From NCBI GenBank assembly GCA_036507955.1, contig DATCIH010000051.1:1-11632 (forward strand): DNA of 11,632 bases, read 5' to 3'. The DNA comes from DATCIH01 sp036507955. Lineage in GTDB: Bacteria; Bacillota; Clostridia; Clostridiales; Clostridiaceae. The position numbers and the translations under genes were made by a program. This document shows, piece after piece, positions 7,651 to 11,632 of this stretch (its first letter is position 1; every line of letters starts with the position of its first letter). A model generated the notes under the pieces. The model was not told where the DNA came from. It searched no databases and was given only the letters and a program-made list of their open reading frames with translations.

Positions 7651-7692
7651 TTAAAAGCAGGTTATAGATGAAGTTCTATAACCTGCTTTTAA
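7651..7692. terminator. Strong bidirectional terminator
   Basis: An 18-bp perfect stem, TTAAAAGCAGGTTATAGA (7651-7668) with its complement at 7675-7692, and a 6-base loop. The stem ends in A-runs and T-runs, so it can stop both the fusion gene (+) and the NlpC/P60 gene (-), which converge here. Confidence 0.88.
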
Positions 7693-7716
7693 TATTTACT
7701 ATGTATATTATTAAAT

Positions 7717-8814
7717 CTATTTTACTCTTCTTCCAGTTATAAAATCACTTCTATCAACTGACGCAACTTTAACCACATCACCTGTACGAGGTGCATTTAT
7801 ATAAGTTCCATTTCCTGTATAGATACCCACATGGGTTGGGCCATTAGTACCAAAGAAAACAAGATCTCCAAGTTCTAAATTGCCTCTGGATACAGCAAAT
7901 CCATCATTTATTTGATCATAAGTAGTTCTACCAAGTCTTATACCAAAATGTGCATATACATATTGAGTGAAACCAGAACAGTCAAAGCCCGCTGGTGTCG
8001 TTCCCCCCCATACATATTGCGTTCCTAAAAAATTAGTAGCATAAGCTATAACATTATTAGATGAAACAGTTACTGCTCCCCTTGAAACACTAATTTTAGG
8101 TGCAGCCTTCCTAATCGCATCTATTTGTATTAATGTCTCATTAACAGCTGCTTGAGATAAATCAACATTAGAAGAAAGTGCAAATTCTTTACTCTTAAGC
8201 GTGATAATCATACTATTCTGATTTGCTATATATTGCTTAAGTTGTGATAGATTGGCTTCATTTTGAGTACCAAGTTCTATTAATTTATTGTTCTCACTAT
8301 TAAGAACTTCTTTTTTATTATTACTATCTATTCTTTTATCTTTCAAATTCTTAACAGTTTTTTTATCAAACTCCATTACCTTTTTTACAATTTCTACTTT
8401 TGAGATGAAATCACTTAGACCCTTAGCACTAAGCAATACTTCAGCATAGGAATCATTACCATTCATATACATTGCTTTAATCCTGACGTTTAATAAAGTT
8501 TGATCTTTAATTATATCCTCATCTATTTTTTGAATTTCCAATTCAGTTGCTTTAATATCTAACTGCTTTTGAGAAATCAAGTTTTTATTTTCAGTTATCT
8601 TTGACATTTGGTTTTGTATTTGATTATCTAAATTTTCAATGCTGATCTCCATGGCATTTTTCTGATCTTGTACTGTTTTTAAAGAGCTCTTATCTTGGGC
8701 AAGTTTGTTTTGTTGATTCTGTAATTGCTGTGATATTGGCTCTGCGAAAACAGTGGAAATAACCATAGAATTAATTAGTAATGCTGATAAAAATATTTTT
8801 AAAGTTCTATTCAT
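7717..8814 (-). CDS. Secreted NlpC/P60 peptidoglycan hydrolase with coiled-coil N-terminus (CwlO/PcsB-like)
   Basis: A 365-residue exported protein. A signal peptide (1-24, MNRTLKIFLS then a hydrophobic core, VFA|EP cleavage) is followed by a long heptad-rich coiled coil (about 25-235, Gln/Lys/Asn-rich) and an NlpC/P60 domain (about 253-365). Catalytic residues are C279 in FDCSGF and H328 in THVGIY; the third polar residue is N340 in YINAP, where many members have His. Such enzymes cut stem peptides of peptidoglycan during growth and separation; in CwlO/PcsB the coiled coil contacts FtsEX, which is knowledge of relatives, not shown here. AGGAGG lies 4 bases before the ATG. The C-terminal domain is very close to that of the partial gene at 11270-11632. 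A long leader and a direct-repeat promoter precede it. Confidence 0.92.
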   Translation of the reverse strand: MNRTLKIFLSALLINSMVISTVFAEPISQQLQNQQNKLAQDKSSLKTVQDQKNAMEISIENLDNQIQNQMSKITENKNLISQKQLDIKATELEIQKIDEDIIKDQTLLNVRIKAMYMNGNDSYAEVLLSAKGLSDFISKVEIVKKVMEFDKKTVKNLKDKRIDSNNKKEVLNSENNKLIELGTQNEANLSQLKQYIANQNSMIITLKSKEFALSSNVDLSQAAVNETLIQIDAIRKAAPKISVSRGAVTVSSNNVIAYATNFLGTQYVWGGTTPAGFDCSGFTQYVYAHFGIRLGRTTYDQINDGFAVSRGNLELGDLVFFGTNGPTHVGIYTGNGTYINAPRTGDVVKVASVDRSDFITGRRVK

Positions 8815-8966
8815 ACTTCCTCCTATTCATAGTTTATTTTCAATGAATTTTTTAAGTGGATATAATTTAATATATACAACTTGTCTACAAATCTTAAATT
8901 GTGAACCACTCATTGAATACTTAAGTAATCCTTTGGCATTATAAAAGCATGTCAAACACTTTTTTT

Positions 8967-9000
8967 ATTATACCACTTTATTATGTAGATTTCATGTGGA
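8967..9000 (-). promoter_or_regulatory. Direct-repeat promoter of the NlpC/P60 gene (site A)
   Basis: Read on the minus strand: TCCACAT (9000-8994), four bases, TCTACAT (8989-8983), ten bases, TATAAT (8972-8967). The flanks extend the repeat to AAATCCACATG and AAATCTACATA, an 11-bp period. No -35 consensus is present. Transcription would start near 8960, leaving a leader of about 146 nt in which TTCAATG/CATTGAA and AGTGG/CCACT (8839-8859 with 8906-8917) can pair over a distance. Confidence 0.6.
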
Positions 9001-9023
9001 TTTGAAAATAACTTTCACTAAAC

Positions 9024-9384
9024 TTAAATATCAAGCTCTACATGAACTATTGCCTCTGAAATATTAAATTCTCTTTTTAATTTAGTTTCTATTTCTTTTG
9101 TAATATTATGACCCTCAACCACAGTTAAATCTGAACTAACCATTACTATAACATCAAACATAAGTATGGTCATCATCCGCTGGTTTTCTTGATATTATTA
9201 ACCCTATTAGGACAGCTAAAGAGGAAACTATATCCGTTGTATTATTTAATCCATCTGCTGTCAGTGCCTTTGAACCAGATATATATCCAACTCCAAGCTT
9301 TAATACAGATAATATTATATAAGCTATAATGCTCACCCTGGCACCACGCTCCGCAAGCTTTAGGCCATTATACCTTTCCTCCAT
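9024..9384 (-). pseudogene. Broken cation diffusion facilitator (CDF) exporter, MneP/MneS-like
   Basis: An N-terminal piece starts at an ATG at 9384 with AGGAG 8 bases upstream and reads RGARVSIIAYIILSVLKLG, SKALTADGLNNTTDIVSSLAVLIGL and ADDDHTY, which is the start of a CDF transporter through helix 2 (N47-x-x-x-D51, as in Mn exporters) and into the DDDHxYGH loop. It then hits a stop after 76 residues. In another frame, directly downstream (about 9158 to the TAA at 9024), comes FDVIVMVSSDLTVVEGHNI and ISEAIVHVELDI, the C-terminal cytoplasmic domain. The middle of the protein (rest of the membrane part, roughly half or more) is missing and the join is out of frame. The product cannot be a working transporter. 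A good promoter remains upstream. Confidence 0.88.
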
Positions 9385-9436
9385 GTTTTTCACTCCTGTA
9401 TAAATCAAATTTATATTTACCATTACTACTAAAACA

Positions 9437-9465
9437 ATTATACAATATCTGTATTTATATAACAA
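9437..9465 (-). promoter_or_regulatory. Promoter of the broken CDF gene
   Basis: On the minus strand TTGTTA (9465-9460), 17 bases, TATAAT (9442-9437) with a TG just before the -10. It is placed about 45 bases before the CDF start. It looks intact although the gene it served is broken, and it is of the ordinary -35/-10 kind, unlike sites A, B and C. Confidence 0.65.
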
Positions 9466-9536
9466 TATGTGAAAGGATTCTTCACCTGTTTAAGGATAGT
9501 AAAATAAGTACACGCCTACAGTTTTAATAACAAAAA

Positions 9537-9580
9537 TTATACCTCCCTCCATATTAGAAATAATAAGGAGGAAGGTATAA
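9537..9580 (-). terminator. Terminator of the DUF2318 gene
   Basis: On the minus strand a 14-bp stem (9580-9567 with 9550-9537, one U-G pair) with a 16-base loop is followed by TTTTTG. On the plus strand the same position is a C-A mismatch, so the element favours the minus strand. Confidence 0.8.
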
Positions 9581-9627
9581 CTTTCGCTTTGTAGCTGTGC
9601 CCTGAATTAAATAATCCTAATCACGGA

Positions 9628-10173
9628 TTATTGAGTTTTCCAATTTGAAAAATAATTTATATTCTTTGTTAAATAACTTTCACTAATAACTAAATTGGTT
9701 CCATCATCAGTTTTATCGCTATCTAAAATAGGTACTGGATTACATCCATTCTTTTGTTTTTCAATCTGGTCGATTTTAAATCTGTTACCACAATTCTGGC
9801 AAACTAACTCATCGCCTTCTTGTTTATAATATCCTTTTCCCGATTTATAACAAACCTGGCATGTGTTAAAGGCTGTCCTAATAGTTCCATCAGTAGCTTT
9901 TACAGCTACAACCTCCATATTTGTATTACCTGATTTATAAGGATAAAATATTGCATTTTTAGATACTTCACTTTTAAGTATCATCAGATCTCCTGATGTA
10001 ACCTCACTGTTAGTGATAGTAATTTGACTAGTAGTCCCTTTCTTATTACCATTAGTAGCTGTACCCTTGTTAATTATCCCATTTTGTGATATTACAATTA
10101 TAATAATAATTACCAGACCAAGACCTAAAATTATTGGAGTTTTATTGTCTTTCTTTTTTATTATTTTTTTCAT
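9628..10173 (-). CDS. DUF2318 domain protein, membrane-anchored, Cys-rich
   Basis: A 181-residue protein with a Lys-rich N-terminus, one helix (about 12-30) that anchors it with the rest outside, a low-complexity linker, and a DUF2318 domain (about 60-175). Cysteines are paired: C105-x-x-C108, C125-x-x-C128, and C144 in NGCNPVPI, the conserved end of the family. DUF2318 proteins are predicted Fe-S or metal-binding membrane proteins; FtrD of the FtrABCD iron uptake system is a relative. The exact role here is unknown. The likely ribosome site is AAGGGG about 5 bases before the ATG. It has its own terminator, and its promoter (10213-10246) shares the motif found before the HMA/DsbD_2/cupredoxin gene, which suggests the two act in one metal/redox response. 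Confidence 0.82.
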   Translation of the reverse strand: MKKIIKKKDNKTPIILGLGLVIIIIIVISQNGIINKGTATNGNKKGTTSQITITNSEVTSGDLMILKSEVSKNAIFYPYKSGNTNMEVVAVKATDGTIRTAFNTCQVCYKSGKGYYKQEGDELVCQNCGNRFKIDQIEKQKNGCNPVPILDSDKTDDGTNLVISESYLTKNINYFSNWKTQ

Positions 10174-10212
10174 CTTATCCCCTTTTCACCATTGCTATAT
10201 TTTACTAAAATT

Positions 10213-10246
10213 ATTATAACAATAGCCTATGTAGATTTTATGAAGA
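10213..10246 (-). promoter_or_regulatory. Direct-repeat promoter of the DUF2318 gene (site B)
   Basis: Read on the minus strand: TCTTCAT (10246-10240), four bases, TCTACAT (10235-10229), ten bases, TATAAT (10218-10213). The spacing is identical to sites A and C, and the CATAAAATCTACATA core closely matches TATAAAATCTACACA at site C. No -35 consensus. Start of transcription would be near 10206, about 33 bases before the ATG. Confidence 0.6.
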
Positions 10247-10342
10247 AGAAAAATTATTAATTCTCTATATCTTAAATTTTTCTATTAAAGTATTTTGCTT
10301 CCGTTACACAAATATATCTACAATCCAATAGGGACTTGGTTA

Positions 10343-10884
10343 TTACCAACTTCCAGAAGAGCCACCGCCGCTAGATGAACTTCCACCCATGCCACCTAAT
10401 CCTCCTCCTCCAGAATTTCCGCCTCCTCGCCCCCCACCACGTCCAGACAAAAAAGCCATACTTAATAGAAAGAAGGTCATTCTTCCTCTATTGAAAATAA
10501 AATCTAAGATAATAAATACTACTAATATTATTCCTGCAACCATTCCCATAGCTTTGGTGCCAGTAGTAGTTGTAGTAGTATCTGTTGGAAGGTTCACCTT
10601 CTGATTTTTATCAAGAGTTACATTATATTCCTTTGCTATAGCATATGCAAAGATTGAGTAGGACTCTTTAACTCCTTCTGAATAATTACCAGCTTTAAAT
10701 TTCGGACTCGCTATGCTGTCCATTACTCTTGCAGAATATATATCAGGTATAGCGCCTTCAAGCGATGTACCTACTTCGACTTTCCACTTTCTATCCTTTA
10801 TTGCTATAAGAATTAGTAGCCCATTATTTTTATCCTTTTGCCCAATGCCCAGGCTCTGAAGAGTTCATTTGCATAGGTTGCGAT
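10343..10884 (-). pseudogene. TPM-domain (YgcG-like) protein, 5'-truncated and frameshifted
   Basis: In the main frame (10343-10864) the protein reads GQKDKNNGLLILIAIKDRKW, VEVGTSLEGAIPDIYSARVMD, then a helix (IILVVFIILDFIF) and a Gly/Ser-rich tail ending GGGSSGSW. This is the second half of the TPM domain plus the usual membrane helix and Gly tail of YgcG-like proteins. Upstream in another frame is TYANELFRAW, which directly precedes IGxK in this family, so one base appears lost in the G-run at 10848-10850. The signal peptide and the first part of the TPM domain are absent and replaced by lemA sequence. The internal ATG at 10723 has no ribosome site, so a shorter real gene is unlikely. Confidence 0.8.
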
Positions 10885-11119
10885 ATTAATTCTGTTTTCT
10901 GTTCCTTCTAAAAGATACGCTTAAATCTCTAAAGTTCTGATCTGATTTTAATTCAGGATAATTTTCTACTATAACTAGCAGTCTTGAAAGCGCTCCAGAA
11001 AGCTGATTATCCGCATTAGCCTTATCAGACACTGTCTGAGCCCCAGCCAATTTAGCACGTGCATCTGCTAGAGAAGTATATATATCCTTCTCTTGAGCTG
11101 CATATCCTTTTATAATTTT
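10885..11119 (-). pseudogene. LemA family protein, truncated at both ends and frameshifted
   Basis: The frame reads KIIKGYAAQEKDIYTSLADA, RAKLAGAQTVSDKANADNQL and SGALSRLLVIVENYPELKS, the central LemA core, then leaves frame near 10910-10921; the next frame gives LLEGTENRI, the next conserved LemA motif. The N-terminal anchor helix and the RRxDLIPNLV motif are missing, as is everything after ENRI, where TPM sequence begins. LemA and TPM genes are normally neighbours, so this looks like deletions within a lemA-TPM pair. No convincing ribosome site precedes the GTG at 11161. LemA function is poorly known (an envelope protein). Confidence 0.8.
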
Positions 11120-11213
11120 ATTATGTGAAAAGCATGTGGAAAATATGTATAGATCACACACTTTCTCTATGCTTTCGCTAATAGTAATCCTTATTTCATT
11201 AATAAAATCAAAA

Positions 11214-11241
11214 AAGAGAAACTCAAAATTGAGTTTCTCTT
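11214..11241 (-). terminator. Terminator of the second NlpC/P60 gene
   Basis: On the minus strand an 11-bp stem, AAGAGAAACTC (11241-11231) with its complement at 11224-11214, is followed by TTTTTTGATTTT. It starts 29 bases after the hydrolase stop. Confidence 0.88.
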
Positions 11242-11269
11242 ACTAGAAGCATTTTCACTTTTGTTTAAA

Positions 11270-11632
11270 TTATTTAACCCTTCTACCAGTTATAAAATCA
11301 CTTCTGTCTACTGAAGATATTTTTATCACATCTCCTGTATGAGGTGCATTTATATAAGTTCCATTTCCTACATATATCCCTACATGAGAAGGGCCATTAG
11401 TACCAAATAAGACTAAATCTCCCGGTTGTAAATCACTTCTTGATACACCAAAACCATTATTTATTTGATCACTAGTAGTTCTTCCAATTCGTATACCAAA
11501 ATGAGCAAAAACATATTGAGTAAAGCCCGAACAATCAAACCCAGTTGATGGTGAAGTTCCCCCCCATAAATATTTTATTCCTAGGAAATTTGAAGCATAC
11601 GCAATAATATTATTACTTGATATAGCTATTGC
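11270..11632 (-). CDS. NlpC/P60 peptidoglycan hydrolase, C-terminal part (window edge)
   Basis: The last 120 residues of a protein whose start lies beyond the window. It reads IIAYASNFLG, WGGTSPSTGFDCSGFTQYVF, SHVGIYVGNGTYINAP and ends DRSDFITGRRVK. Catalytic Cys (FDCSGF), His (SHVGIY) and Asn (YINAP) are present. Over this domain it is about three quarters identical to the hydrolase at 7717-8814, including the last 12 residues and the Asn in place of the more common third His, so the two are recent paralogues. The N-terminal part is unseen but is probably also a signal peptide and coiled coil. Confidence 0.9.
   Translation of the reverse strand, partial: AIAISSNNIIAYASNFLGIKYLWGGTSPSTGFDCSGFTQYVFAHFGIRIGRTTSDQINNGFGVSRSDLQPGDLVLFGTNGPSHVGIYVGNGTYINAPHTGDVIKISSVDRSDFITGRRVK

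Noticed and set aside
8950..8955. Perfect TTGACA on the minus strand in the NlpC/P60 leader as a -35 box
   Set aside because: The position 16-18 bases downstream reads AGGATT, not a -10 sequence; the TATAAT of site A lies upstream of it.
9610..9632. AATAATCC/GGATTATT hairpin at the end of the DUF2318 gene as a terminator
   Set aside because: The stem is only 8 bp, overlaps the stop codon and lacks a T-run; the stem at 9537-9580 is a far better terminator.
10336..10349. TTGGT/ACCAA hairpin at the end of the TPM remnant
   Set aside because: A 5-bp stem without a following T-run on the minus strand; not a credible terminator.
10389..10604. Pro-rich open frame on the plus strand
   Set aside because: It is the complement of the Gly-rich tail of the TPM remnant; the proline run is an artefact of GGN codons read backwards.
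10343..10723. Separate 126-residue Gly-rich protein starting at the ATG at 10723
   Set aside because: No Shine-Dalgarno site, and conserved TPM sequence continues upstream in frame to 10864; it is the 3' part of a broken gene.

Overview
The window is AT-rich, has strong Shine-Dalgarno sites (AGGAGG, GGGAGG) and sigma-A type promoters, and encodes typical Firmicute families: PdaA-like deacetylase, BcrAB-type ABC transporter, CbiM, PocR/AraC regulator, coiled-coil NlpC/P60 hydrolases, and LemA/TPM remnants. This suggests a low-GC Clostridium-like anaerobe, perhaps with corrinoid-dependent methyl metabolism. That placement is inferred from the gene families, not from any marker gene.

Layout. 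(1) 1-222: the 3' end of a polysaccharide deacetylase on the + strand, ending at a hairpin shared with the convergent ABC transporter. (2) 305-2415, minus strand: an ABC-2 permease and its ATPase, overlapping by 4 bases, probably with their own promoter. (3) 2559-5553, minus strand: a likely three-gene operon in the order cbiM (cobalt/nickel importer component), PocR-domain AraC regulator, and URO-D-family methyltransferase. It starts at a consensus promoter (TTGACA-N17-TAAAAT), has a hairpin-rich leader of about 130 nt, and ends at a terminator. (4) 5841-7634, plus strand and divergent from cbiM: a large membrane fusion of HMA metal-binding domain, DsbD_2/TauE-like membrane core, cupredoxin and a C-terminal domain I do not recognise. 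(5) 7717-11632, minus strand: a secreted coiled-coil NlpC/P60 hydrolase, a broken CDF metal exporter, a DUF2318 Cys-rich membrane-anchored protein, a heavily decayed lemA-TPM pair, and the C-terminal part of a second NlpC/P60 hydrolase, a close paralogue of the first, cut by the window edge.

The most interesting signal is a shared promoter architecture. Three genes on both strands (the HMA/DsbD_2/cupredoxin fusion, the first NlpC/P60 hydrolase and the DUF2318 gene) have no recognisable -35 box. Instead each carries two imperfect 7-bp direct repeats 11 bp apart, ending in TCTACAY, followed by exactly 10 bases and a perfect TATAAT. This looks like the binding site of an OmpR/WalR-type response regulator that replaces the -35 element, and would tie a metal/redox membrane module to cell-wall hydrolysis.

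The stretch 9024-11119 has clear deletion scars: the CDF gene lacks its middle and is joined out of frame, and lemA has lost its start and is fused, with frameshifts, to a TPM gene that has lost its own start. No tRNA, rRNA, CRISPR array or insertion sequence was seen. No stretch above 300 bases lacks a gene or gene remnant. The longest gap, 5554-5840, holds two divergent promoters and the cbiM leader.
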